Shown here: one piece after another, positions 21,270-32,159 of the stretch | How positions within the stretch are numbered: position 1 is the first letter of the stretch | Layout of the letters: every line of letters begins with the position of its first letter | Assembly: GCA_945859605.1 (NCBI GenBank) | Contig: OX243815.1 | Coordinates: 34,342,785 to 34,406,784 of the forward strand | Source: Lumbricus rubellus | Taxonomy: Eukaryota; Annelida; Clitellata; Crassiclitellata; Lumbricidae | DNA length: 64,000 nt | Direction of reading: 5' to 3' | Translations under genes and position numbers: made by a program | The notes under the pieces: generated by a model | Told to the model about the DNA's origin: nothing | Database searches by the model: none | Seen by the model: only the letters and a program-made list of their open reading frames with translations

Positions 21270-21622
21270 CAGGGGCGGATCAAGGGGGGGCTTATCCGGC
21301 CATGGCCCCCCCCCCCATTTAGAATTCCCATGTATCGTGGCCCCCCCATTTGGATTGAACATGCTGTGGAACAATGTACATATTGTACAATTTGGCCCCC
21401 CTATTAAGAAATACCCATGCATTGTGGCCCCCCCTCCAAAAATTTGGCCGGATGACTAAAAAAAAAAAAGGTCATCAACATTTTGGCGGACAAAATGGTA
21501 TTATTTTCCCGAAAATTTGGCCGGATGACTAAAAAAAAAAAAAAAGTCATCAACTTTTTTGGCGGATACGAGAGACCAAGAATTTTTGGCCCCCCCGTCC
21601 AAAATTTCTGTATCCGCCCTTG
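21270..21622. mobile_element. hAT MITE with CAGGGGCGGATC ends, 353 bp
   Basis: Ends CAGGGGCGGATCAAGG and GTATCCGCCCTTG with ATATATAT on both sides (low complexity). The interior repeats GGCCCCCCC and GATGACT...AGTCATC hairpins. Relative at 57686-57982. Confidence 0.82.
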
Positions 21623-22248
21623 ATATATATATATATATATAAACGTAGGTCTAACTGCGTAGGCCTACGCACGAATCTTTCGGACCAAGGATCTCCGAAA
21701 AATCTTTACCGATTCTTTTCAAAATTGCACCAAAACGTTCTGTTCGAATACGCGAAGGTTTGCATAATGCTTTTTTTTAAAGCGCAATCTTTTACAACAA
21801 TATGATCATTTTAATTCGTCCGCTATTTGACCAATACATTTCAACGGCAGTACGTCGCCATTATAATCAGCAGACGAAACTTCGCATGAGGTCGTGTGTC
21901 GTGACGTCATAATCGACTCTCGCATTCGTTCACTCAACAATTCGGTTGACAAACCGAAACCGGTTATGTTTGCATAATGTTTTTTGCAATAGCGCAATCT
22001 CTTACAACAAAAGGAAGAAGGGTAGAGTGGAGGGGGAGGTGGAGATGGAAGGGAAGGGAGGGGAGGTAGGACGGGAGGAGGTAGAGGAGAGGGGTAGGGG
22101 AGGAGAGGAAGTAGGGGTGGGGAGGAGATGGGAAGGGGTGAGAAGGGAGGGGAGGGGAGGAGATGGAGAGGAGAGGTGGAATGAAGGTATAGGGAGGGAT
22201 GACTGGATGCTCTTTTCAGCCACAGCAACGCGTGGCTGGGTACGCTAG
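21623..22248 (+). mobile_element. Non-autonomous Helitron, copy 2 (5' end blurred)
   Basis: 3' end GCAACGCGTGGCTGGGTACG then CTAG (22245-22248) followed by T. The body matches copy 1 (GGATCTCCGAAAAA, CACCAAAACGTTCTG) and copy 3 (GTGACGTCATAA). The 5' end is merged with TA repeats and the neighbouring hAT. A purine-rich GGGGAGG array occupies 22010-22200. Confidence 0.75.
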
Positions 22249-22539
22249 TGCGGCTAGTATAAGATATATAGAGGCCTATATATATATATATATGATATGT
22301 TTATTATATAATACACCACACCAGTGTCAGTGCGGAGAGACCGCCGACTGAAGAGGACACCACGGTTTGGTCTGCAGACGATCATCTGGAAGAATAGCCC
22401 GACACTTTGCGGTCAACGACTTGGTATGGAGGGCACTCGCGAAAGCGAATATCCCGAGTTCGAAGAAGCCTCCAGGCCTGATAAGAACGGAATGATATAA
22501 TACTAGCAATAGGGCTACCTGGAATGACTAGGGACTAGG

Positions 22540-22930
22540 GTGTCTGAAACTGTTATTCTAGGGGTCACTTTTTAGGATAAGCTTAGTTTTGATCCCCATA
22601 TTGACCGAATTTGTATCAAGGCTTCCCAATCACTCTGTGCGATACATGTCCTTGTAGCTCATGGCCTCTCCGGGACGCACTGTCTTACATGATGTAGTTC
22701 GGTCCACCACCTTAGCAAGCCTTCTGTATGCTTCCCCTGCATGATCTGGCTTTGCAAATTCTGGTCAGCGGGTGCGTCTTAACGCAATAATACGGAAAAT
22801 GGTGCGTCTCAACTTTCTGCCTGCCGACCAGAAGTCGTTCGATGACCTCTGTGGTCATGCTGATTCCACCCTCTTCTCTGCTATACTTTGCAATTTAAGC
22901 CATGTCTTAGGTCCTCTATTACCCCCTGTA
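22540..22930 (+). pseudogene. Non-LTR reverse transcriptase remnant
   Basis: Plus-strand frames give LGVTF, LSFDPHIDRIC and HVLVAHGLSG, the region after the thumb of CR1/jockey-type proteins, with stops and frame shifts throughout. Confidence 0.55.
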
Positions 22931-24391
22931 GCACTATACTGGCAGAAATAGGACTTCCTACGATAGTCTTTACTGACAGCCTAATACCTTTATAATGACT
23001 ATGAATATCGGGAACTTGGATTACATTACATCAAGGTTTTTACTGCAATCATAGCAAACATCATGACAAAAGGCATCTTGTAGATTTTTGTGAATATGTT
23101 AAAAATAAAGTTAAGTTAGATTATATACAAATTCATAATTCCTATACTACCTAGCTACAGTGGCATGCTTATATTAAAAAATATTATTTTGAAGTCTTAT
23201 CTGCTTCTTCAGATAGATCTTCTCTTGTGTTTGACTGGTTATTCTCCACGGACAGTTCAGACACGGAAGACGGAGCACCAGTCGTCGCTACTTCACCGAC
23301 GACACAGACGTTGACTTGACGGTTGTCTCAATCAAGACGTTGACTTGACGGCTGTCAAGTCGTTGCTCGCAGAGTTAACTTGTCGTAGATAACAGTTCGA
23401 ATACAGGGATATCCAGCGTAAATTTAGCTGGATGAAACCTGCCTTTATTCCGAATGTTACGTATGAAAGTTTAACCATACTCGACGATGTGCAATTTTCT
23501 AAGTCCTTCCAAACAACGGCGAAGACTTGGTGAAGACGAATAACAGTACTCCTTCTTCCAAATTCAACAGTCACAGTTCATAGTCCGAAGCTCAACCGTT
23601 CGCTACTATTTCCAACCAACGCACAACGACCTTAAACTAGTCGTTTCAAATACATTCACTCGACTCACGCAGTCCGACGTAGTGTCCGCAATGGGTATAA
23701 CAACCCAACTACACTTGACGACTTCGACAACTCGAAGTCCTCCTGATTCGATCTAGACGACTCGAATCTTCTCGCCACGACCCTACGATCCGGTCTCCAC
23801 AACTCGAAACCTTCTTCCGTCGGCCTTCTTCCTCCAACTAATCCAACGGTTCTTTTTAAAGACGCCAACCTTTAATCTCATTTGTTGTCATCCTCGTTGT
23901 TGCTAAGCGACGTCGCATTACGTCAGGGTAGCTTACGTCCCGTCCACCTTCAGCGTCATGAATTAATTAAGTTTTATATATAGCCACTGAATTAACTAAT
24001 GCCACTGGTAATTATCTGTCTTATACTAGGTACCTATATTGTGTAATTAAATTATACAGACAATAGTTAATTTGATAAAAATGTACACGCTACACCCCCC
24101 CCCCCATTAAGAATGTTTCCTACCCACTCCGTCCTCGTTCTCACAACCGTGAGATTCCTCATGATGACGCATTAACTAGATGTGGTTTTATTACACGGAT
24201 GCTTTTCAAAAGACCTTAATTTTTTTATTAGGCCTACTGTTTATCTTTTTCTCCCAAATGGTTTCCATAAATGTAGGCTATGTTGTGTTTTTTTTATTTG
24301 TATAGGCGTACTGTGATTATAGAAAATTGCATATTTCGATTTTTGTATGAATGTACACGCTACAATTATGTTCTGTCCTCATCTTCCCAGC
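22931..24391. other. No gene recognised
   Basis: Includes a short duplication GTTGACTTGACGGYTGTC at about 23309 and 23338 and a C/A-rich stretch (23580-23880) whose minus frame is unfamiliar. GTACACGCTACA occurs at 24082 and 24352. Nothing supports a coding call. Confidence 0.35.
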
Positions 24392-25255
24392 TGCTGTTAG
24401 TTCCTCTTATAGAATCCCTTACTAATCATCTCCACTCATGGATGTCTTCAAATCGCCTTTCGCTTAATACTTCAAAGACTCAATTCATCTGGCTAGGTAC
24501 TCCCCAGCAGCTTCAGAAGCTTGATTTCATTCTGCTCTCTGAAAAATTTCCGCTGTTTTCCTTCTCTTCAAGTGTTCGGGATCTGGGTGTTGTAATTGAT
24601 AGCTCACTTACCTTTACTGAGCATATTTCCAATGTGACACGCTCGTCATATTTCCATTTAAGACGTCTCAGAGCCATTCGTCGCTCTGTCTCCTCCTCCA
24701 TCTTCACTACCTTAATTCATGCTTTTATATGTTCACAAATTGACTATTGCAATGCTCTCCTCATTGGTCTTCCCAAAGTTCGTCTTTCACCGATTCAGTC
24801 GGTTCTCAACTCAGCTGCTAGATTGATTGCCCGCCTTCCCAAGTACTCTCACATCTCTACCTTTATGTTTCATGAACTTCACTGGCTTTCTCTCCGTGCT
24901 CGCACACAATTCAAGATCCTCACTCTGATCATAAAGGCTCAACGGGGTCTTGCCCCAAAATATCTCACTAATGTTTTACTTCGTCCTCACTCAGCTTCTT
25001 CCCACCGTCCACTTCGTTCATCCAACAGATTTGACCTCTTGGTTCCTCGGTCTAGAACTGTTATGGCTCAGTCTCGATCATTTGTCTCAATTGGTCCTTC
25101 TCTTTGGAATGCCCTTTCTCCTTCTGTTCGCTCTACACTTCTTTCTGGTAGTCTCTCCTCTTCTCAAAACCTGTTTCTTCTCGCTGGGCCTTGCGCACTG
25201 GGAGCGCCTCTGAACGGTTCACCCTACTAGAGGCGCTTTATAAATGTTTAAATAC
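24392..25255 (+). pseudogene. L2/CR1-like LINE, 5'-truncated copy with open C-terminal frame
   Basis: About 280 codons open: SSNRLSLNTSKTQFIWLGT, VRDLGVVIDSSLTFTEHI, HAFICSQIDYCNALLIGLP, ARLIARLPKYSHIS, FHELHWLSLRARTQFKIL and PSLWNALSPSVRS. These are the palm-to-C-terminal blocks of L2/CR1 clade polymerases. The catalytic YADD part is missing, so this is a dead 5'-truncated insertion. The 3' end GGCGCTTTATAAATGTTTAA with ACAAT repeats is the usual tail. Confidence 0.88.
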
Positions 25256-25781
25256 AATACAATAATGTTCCCGCAGTGCGTTTGCAGGCGGTTCAATAAA
25301 GCACATACTTACTTACTTACATCTCTATGGCTTTTTCCCAAAGAATCCTGGGATATCCTTGAGTGAGCGATAATCCGAACTTTCACAGGCAATTAGCAAT
25401 CCTGTAGGCAACATTTTAATGTAACGCTCTTATAGAGGCACACATGAATATTCATGAAAATATTCAGGATATGACGTCATTAAGCTTGTGAATATTTACG
25501 AAACGCTTACGGTAAACATTAGCGTATACCATAGAGATGCATTTATATCTAAATATAAAGCTAGAGAGAATATCCCCTCTCTATGATGATGCCGTTTTCC
25601 GCAGCTTAAGGGTCAAGCCGTTTAGTTGGTGACGTCACGGTGCACTTTTGTAGCGCTTATATAAATTATGGAAATAATAATAATAGTTTCTTTATTGAAT
25701 TCATTCTGGCAAATGCACCATGATTAGATGAAAATCTTAATTAACACTTTAGAGCGAAGAAATTTGTTTAAAACACGCTGA
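25256..25781. other. No gene; repeat scraps
   Basis: ACTT microsatellite at 25304-25319. 25325-25410 resembles part of the 4122-4600 family. Confidence 0.4.
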
Positions 25782-26217
25782 CTCAGATGGGTGGCGATAC
25801 GCTGGCAGTAAAGGACCAAGACGATTGAAATCCGCAAAAACCACGACACAAGTGACATAGCGACCCAGATGCTTCTAATGTCATGATGTGGACCAGATAT
25901 GCACAGGCCGGTTATGACAGACCTAGCTGTGGAGAGAGTCGGAGGGGGAGAGCGTGGGACACGTACGGGCAGCGAGTTTCCAAAACCCCTCATGGCACAA
26001 CGCATACGGGTAATGCCTTCCTCCAATTCGCTGAAATTTTTCCCCAATACCGATTTCCTATTGGATAAAATTGGATCGGTAGTCTGCTTCAGTGCTTCAC
26101 GAAAATAAGTTTATTTTGATTTTTCATTCGATTTGTAATTTTAAAATTTTCTAGCCTAATATAGTTTTTAAAGCACAGAAGATGTGAGATAAGATTAAAT
26201 TGCCACAAGGTTACGTG

Positions 26218-26868
26218 GGTAAATCTCTATAATGACTCGGTAGCAAGTAAACATCATGGCGACCAAAGATCCGCTCATGATAGAGCGCGGTCACGTGACG
26301 GCAAAAAGGTAGCCCAATATTTTCGCGGCGTACGGTGAGGTATAAGCCAATGTTTCCGCGAAAGTAAGTAAGTAAAAATACCATGAAACGGTTATTTTAA
26401 TAAATATTAATACGCTTAAATAAGCTAAAGAACACAACAAAATCGATGGACCTTAACACATTGGCCGCCATCTACGAGATATATCGCGGTAAGCGCGAGA
26501 TCTCGAGGTAAAAAACCGCGAGATATCTCCGCGGTTTATTACCGCGATATCTCGCGGAGATATCTCGCGGTTTTTTACCTCGAGATCTCGCGCTTACCGC
26601 GATATATCTCGTAGATGGCGGCCAATGTGTTAAGGTCCATCGATTTTGTTGTGTTCTTTAGCTTATTTAAGCGTATTAATATTTATTAAAATAACCGTTT
26701 CATGGTATTTTTACTTACTTACTTTCGCGGAAACATTGGCTTATACATCACCGTACGCCGCGAAAATATTGGGCTACCTTTTTGCCGTCACGTGACCGCG
26801 CTCTATCATGAGCGGATCTTTGGTCGCCATGATGTTTACTTGCTACCGAGTCATTATAGAGATTTACC
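26218..26868. mobile_element. Palindromic MITE, 651 bp, arms ~315 bp
   Basis: Starts GGTAAATCTCTATAATGACT and reads as its own inverse to 26868, with very few mismatches (GGTGAGGTA versus GGTGATGTA). The centre is near 26543 with a loop of about 20 nt. Target duplications GTTACGTG at 26210-26217 and 26869-26876. Terminus as in the elements at 4756, 5031, 5580 and 29882. Confidence 0.93.
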
Positions 26869-27149
26869 GTTACGTGTATGCGAACAGGGCGGACGAAGGG
26901 GGGCCACATCGATTGTAATTGTAATTGAACATTTATAAAGCGCCGCTCACAGATTCAGTAGCGCTGATATATGGCCGTCACAGATAGAGGGAGAATAGAG
27001 CGGTCTCACCTACGGTGATCTATAGCCCAATGTTTATTTGGCGTCGTAATACAGCACACAAATTACGATATTGTGCGTACATAATATAATTATAGATGGG
27101 CCATAAGAGTCTATATGGTCTCACTATGAAGGCAATTTTGGTGCCGCAT

Positions 27150-28030
27150 ACGTGGTATTTTTGTGGCTTAAATAGAAGCTGGATCGACGAAATTAGCGCT
27201 TGGGAAATAGAAGCTGAATGAAGATATTTCATGGCTGAAATAGAAGCTGGATTGATTAAACTAACGCTTGAGAAATGAAAGCTGAATGAAGGTATTTTGT
27301 GTCTTACATAGAAGCTGGATTGACGAAATTAGCGCTTGAGAAATGGAAGCTGGATGAAGGTATTTTGTTTCTTAAATAGAAACTGGATTAAGGTATTTCT
27401 TTATCTTAAATGGAAGCTGCACGAGAGCGCGTTATTTTTGCCAATCCAGCTTTTATTTCGCCTATTCAGAACCTTCATCCAGCTTCCATTTCTCAGGCGT
27501 TATTTTCGTCAATCCTGATTCTATTTTTGCTATAACATAACTTCATCCAGCTTCCATTTAAGATATAAACTGCCTTAATCCAGCCTGCACTTCAGATATA
27601 AAAATGCCTTACTCCGGCTTCTATTTCTCAAGCGTTATTTTTGTCAATCCAGCTTCTATTTCGCCTATTTGGAACCTTCATCCAGATTCCAGTTAAGGAA
27701 GAACATATTCATCCATCCAGCTCCAATTTAAGCAAGAAGATTTTCATCCGTCCAGCATCCAGTTAAGAACATTCTGATGCATCCAGTTCCAATTTAATAA
27801 AAAATATCTTCATCGATCCAGCTTCTATTTCGGGTACGAAAATACTTATTCCGGTTCCTTTATTCCAATCGCTTCAATTTTAATAAGACGATTTTGGTCA
27901 GTCTAAATCCAACGTCTATTTAAAATTGTAGTATTTTCATCAATCCAACTTCTAGTTAGCAACGCGATTGTTTCGTGTATCCGGCTTCAATTTTTACAAG
28001 CATTATTTTCATCAATGCAACTTCATTGAG
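27150..28030. repeat. Strand-switching GAAGCTGGAT satellite
   Basis: 27160-27430 holds repeated AATAGAAGCTGGATTGACGA and similar phrases; 27440-28025 holds the reverse complement (TCCAGCTTCTATTTC). The polarity flips once near 27435. The same phrase occurs in the hAT at 30340-30560. Confidence 0.75.
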
Positions 28031-28430
28031 GAAACGTTCTTCGTAGGTTTTTATTCATAACATTCTGCCACTTTAAGAGCTTTGCGTGCTAATAGGCCTA
28101 AGGCGTCGCAGGCTTAGCTTACTTATTAATAATCCAATGCTGAGCGAAGCAACGACCTCATGTAAATATATAGACCGTTGTGACCAAATTAAATACTGGT
28201 CATGAATATTTATGATTCGCGTAAGGGAGCCAATGGGAGTGGAGAATTCCTACCTGCGTTGTGCCATGAGGGGGTTTGGAAACTCGCGTACGGGCATTGA
28301 CCCAGATTGTCCTTCATGCCTCTTTTCCACGATTCTCTTCAATCACACAAGGTGGACTAGTTGCTTCAAGATGTTAATGGTATGGAGCAGACCTGCTGAC
28401 CAGACCGGTTGTGCACTGCATGATGTCTTT

Positions 28431-28727
28431 CTCAATGCATGTTCCCTCTCTTCTCATGATAAAAGAAGGCCATAAGAGTTATCACTAAGTCTACGTACAA
28501 TGCCCATACAAAGCCTCTATTTTTGGAACTTAATCTCTTAAATATAACCTGATGATGATGAGTTCTCTGCCCTAAGGCAGTTTCATTGGCTTTTACGCCC
28601 CTGGGGATGATATGAGTGAGGTGGTTTCCCGTTGCCGTCCCCACAGACAATGATGGGTAAGCAACTTGCCCAATAGGTCGCTCCGCAGCAGCTTGCGCCA
28701 CCGCGTCCCACACGTGCTAGCCCGAGT
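28431..28727. other. No gene recognised
   Basis: CTGCCCTAAGGCAG (28570-28583) is a small palindrome. The remainder is unassigned. Confidence 0.3.
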
Positions 28728-29440
28728 TTGTTTGATACACTGAAATATAAGGCCTGTTTTACTAGAAGTTTGACGGGCTACAAAAGCGACGTTGATCATT
28801 TATTAAGCGTGGTGGCGAATACAGGATTAGGTAGCCCTAGTGTTGGTTAATAAGCCCTGTTAAGCACTAAGAGATGTAAAGGGGTTGAGTTACTTGAGTA
28901 TGTCATTTAAATAGGCGAACTTAGCTTGTTTGATACACTGAAATATAAGGCCTGTTTTACTGGAAGTTTGAAGGGCTACAAAAGAGAACTTAATCATTTA
29001 AGCGTTGTGGCGACCACAGGATTAGGTAGTACTTGGGTTGGTTAAAGGGCCCTGTTAAGCACTAAGAGCTATAAAGGGGCTGAGTATGTCATTTAAATAG
29101 GCGAACTTGCCTTTTTTGATACACAGAAATATAAGGCCTGTTTTACTGGAAGTTTGAAGGGCTACGAAAGAGACGTTGATCATTTAAGCGTTGTGGCGAA
29201 TACAGGATTAGGTAGCCCTAGTGTTGGTTAATAAGCCCTGTTAAGCACTAAGAGATGTAAAGAAGCTGAGTATGTCATTTAAATAGGCGAACTTAGCTTG
29301 TTTGATACACTGAAATATTAGGCGTTTTATTGGAAGTTTGAAGAGCTACAAAAGAGACGTTGATCGTTTAAGCGTTATGGCGAATACAGGATTAGGTAGC
29401 CCTAGTGTTTGTTAATAAGCCCAGTTAGGCGCTTTGGCAT
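28728..29440. repeat. ~190-bp tandem satellite, nearly four copies
   Basis: TTTGATACACTGAAATATAA or close variants begin near 28732, 28928, 29117 and 29301. Units contain ACAGGATTAGGTAG and AAGCACTAAGAG. Periods are 185-197 bp. Confidence 0.88.
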
Positions 29441-29799
29441 AGCTTGGGTGTGAATATGTGAAGTTACGCTACGAATTTGTAAGTTCGATTGTTCTTGAGT
29501 TGTGCGCTAGAATGGGGAGGTCACAACCGAATCGAATATGGGGCGCGAATACGAATCTCAATCTGTGCCCTAACTTGACGCACATGGAGCTTCTTGCCTT
29601 CGGCAATCGCGGCTTTGCGCTCGCTGTTATTAGACTACCGCTACTAAGAATTTCCATTTGGTCCCTCCAAATTTTAGGACGTGGCTGCGCCTATACACCT
29701 CAGGTCTTGCCACACTCCTAAGTCCTAACGGCTCATGCGGTCTCGGGTCAGCAGTAGGCCTATGCAGACAACGTCCAGGCCAAGGATTCTATATTTAGG
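29441..29799. other. No gene recognised
   Basis: Both strands carry 60-87 codon frames here without recognisable motifs; composition and length fit chance. Confidence 0.3.
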
Positions 29800-29807
29800 C
29801 TTACACC

Positions 29808-31039
29808 CAGTGGTGTAGTCCTAAAAAATGAAGTGGGGGAACGCCTGGAAATTGAAGTATAGCAACTGTAGCAAAAAGTGCGGTAAAATCCCAGACTGGC
29901 TGCCCGTACTCCAAACAGTATGGCCGTTAACGAATGCAATAAAATTAGAGCGCGACTTATAGACGACATCGCAACGTGAGGGTCGGTTAGGGCTCAGGTT
30001 AGGCGTCGTGAGGGTCGGTTAGGGCTCAGGTTAGGCGTCGTGAGGGTTGGTTAGGGTTAGTTTTAGGGTTAGTGCAGTCATTCTGCTGAAATTGAAGCTG
30101 AATGATGAATAATGTCGTCGATGGTCGCGCTCTAATTTTATTGCATTCGTTGGCAGCCATATTGTTTGGAGTACGGGCAGCCAGTCTGGGATTTTACCAA
30201 AAGTGCAATCTTGCAAGAATTTTGAATAGGGTAAAAACCCATTTTAACGTCCCAAATTATTTTTTAGAGTTTTTCTAGCGGTTTCATTTTCAGCGGTTAT
30301 TATTTCTTAGCATACGCATTTCCGCTTTCATGCGCTTGAAATATAAGCTGGATGAAGGTTCTCTGTAGGTGAAATGGAAGCTGGATGATAGGAAACCTGT
30401 GTGGGTTTTACGACCCCCCAAGAAGTAACGTTGCAGCGTTCCTATGTTGAATAAATCCAACTTCTAGTTTACCAAGACTCCTTTTCGTTCATCCAGCTTC
30501 TGTTTATGCAACAATTTGTTCCATAAATCCCACTTCTATTTCGTAAGTGAATATTTTTCATCTATTTCATTGATACTTATTGTTTATCATTCCAGCTTCA
30601 ATTTCAGCATAATGACTGCACTAACCCTAACACTAACCCTAACCGACCCTCACGGCGCCTAACCTGAGCCCTAACCGACCCTCACGTGAGAAATCCCGCT
30701 TCTATTTCGTCGAAAAATATTGTTGTGGATGTCATTCTGATGCGAAGATTTAATTTCACAAGAAAATAATTTGGGACGTTAAAATGGGTTTTTACCTTGA
30801 ATAGTGTGAGCGCTGCTATTTTTGAAACTGTTGAATGTATATAAATAAAATAAATAATAAATGTAATTATGTAAATTTATACATAGGAATTTGTTATTTG
30901 TAATGAAAACTGTGAGTCTTGAAGTCTTCTTTGTTCATTTATTTCAGCAGAAATGCTGCAAACTAGTGAGGGATCGCGTTCCCTCCATGGAAAAAGGGGG
31001 GAACGGTGTTCCCCGCGTTCCCGCCCCACTACACCACTG
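29808..31039. mobile_element. Non-autonomous hAT element, 1232 bp
   Basis: Ends CAGTGGTGTAGTCC and CCCACTACACCACTG with 8-bp duplications CTTACACC at 29800-29807 and 31040-31047. Inside are a nested MITE (29882-30198), TCCAGCTTC-type repeats and another CCCTAA-rich block (30630-30690). Confidence 0.9.
29882..30198. mobile_element. GGTAAAATCCC MITE with telomere-like core, second copy
   Basis: 317 bp, ~75-bp inverted ends, duplications AAAAGTGC at 29874-29881 and 30199-30206. The core holds GGTTAGGG repeats with TCAGGTTAGGCGTCGTGAGG spacers, nearly identical to 5580-5875. Confidence 0.92.
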
Positions 31040-31047
31040 CTTACACC

Positions 31048-31846
31048 CATTGCCTCCCGTCTAATGCTGTCGAAGCGGTTCGGATAATGAGCGAGACTTT
31101 GGATGCTCTAGAAGCATATGGATGTCATACAAATCCGGATCTTCTGCATATAGGTCATCCCGCTTCAGCACCGGATGCAGAATCGATAGTTACGTCTGGA
31201 ATAGGCTCTACACCTGGATTAGCTCATGCCTGGCTTCATGCATTCGAGCCATGAAGAATAATCCAACAACTTATTTTCAATGAATACATTGAATAGGTAT
31301 AGAATTTCAACAGTTACTGCTAATACTGCATGTGTAGACACATTCATTACCTTAACAAGGCTCAATAAGCCTACAGAAAATTCAAAATATAAACAGAGCG
31401 CTAACTATTAGCCTACTAACAGTACCTTCCACCTAGGCTATCACCAAATACCATGTTAAAATTATGAAGTCAGCTGAACTGTCATTTTGCTCTGAAAAGA
31501 TTGTTTCCTACATGTTGTTGCTCCAAGTTTTATTGGAAACAAGGCCATCATATAACAATAGTAAAATATACAATAGACCCCTACAGTATGACCTTTACAT
31601 ACAGATTCATATTATGTTATGCTACGTAATGTTTTAATTACAAATTATTTTACATTCGCACTTAGATAGTTGCATAGTTTTTTATATCCATTAGTAGCTA
31701 TTTGTCTCTGTATATCGTATCTCTTAGTAAGCGTCTTTTACAGCTTTAGAAGCTTCCAGACACAGTGCATCTAATATGCCATCTCCTCCTAAAATACACA
31801 AAAACATTGTATTTAAAATTTAATACTATTATCCATATGAAAAAAA
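31048..31846. other. No gene recognised
   Basis: An 82-codon plus frame at 31006-31254 begins inside the hAT terminus and is not a credible gene. The rest is AT-rich. Confidence 0.35.
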
Positions 31847-31855
31847 CGGTTCTAG

Positions 31856-32156
31856 GACAAAATGGTAGCGGACAAAATGGTACGGACAAAATGGTATGGA
31901 CAAAATGGTATTGGGACAAAATGGTATTGGACAAAATGGTACGGACAAAATGGCACGGACAAAATGGTAGGGGACAAAATGGTACTAGGACAAAATGGTA
32001 CGGACAAAATGGTGCGGACAAAATGGTATGGACAAAATGGTAGCGGATAAAATGGTACTAGGACAAAATGGTACGGAGAAAATGGCACGGACAAAATGGT
32101 ATGGACAAAATGGTATGGACAAAATGGCACGGACAAAATGGTATGGACAAAATGGT
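31856..32156 (+). repeat. GGACAAAATGG minisatellite array A
   Basis: About 21 units of an 11-bp core with 3-6 bp spacers. Spacer order from the left is TAGC, TAC, TAT, TATTG, TATT, TAC, CAC, TAGG, TACTAG, TAC, TGC, TAT, TAGC. A GGATAAAATGG variant unit follows. Frames across it are spurious. Confidence 0.92.
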
Positions 32157-32159
32157 ACT

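Larger units (their letters stand above)
25972..28287. mobile_element. Mutator-like non-autonomous element, 2316 bp
   Basis: About 33-bp inverted ends (GCGAGTTTCCAAAACCCCTC at 25972, inverse ending at 28287) and a perfect 9-bp duplication GTACGGGCA (25963-25971 and 28288-28296). A 9-bp duplication is the Mutator/MuDR signature. No transposase frame. It carries a 651-bp palindrome and a strand-switching satellite. Confidence 0.85.
25782..28430 (+). mobile_element. SINE-like retroposon copy split by a 2.3-kb DNA element
   Basis: 25782-25971 and 28288-28430 are the two halves of one copy of the family at 187-677. The join is at ACGTACGGGCA. Both outer ends are truncated. Confidence 0.8.

Noticed and set aside
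29882..30198. True chromosome-end telomere
   Set aside because: TTAGGG motifs are interspersed with fixed spacers inside a MITE that has target duplications on both sides.
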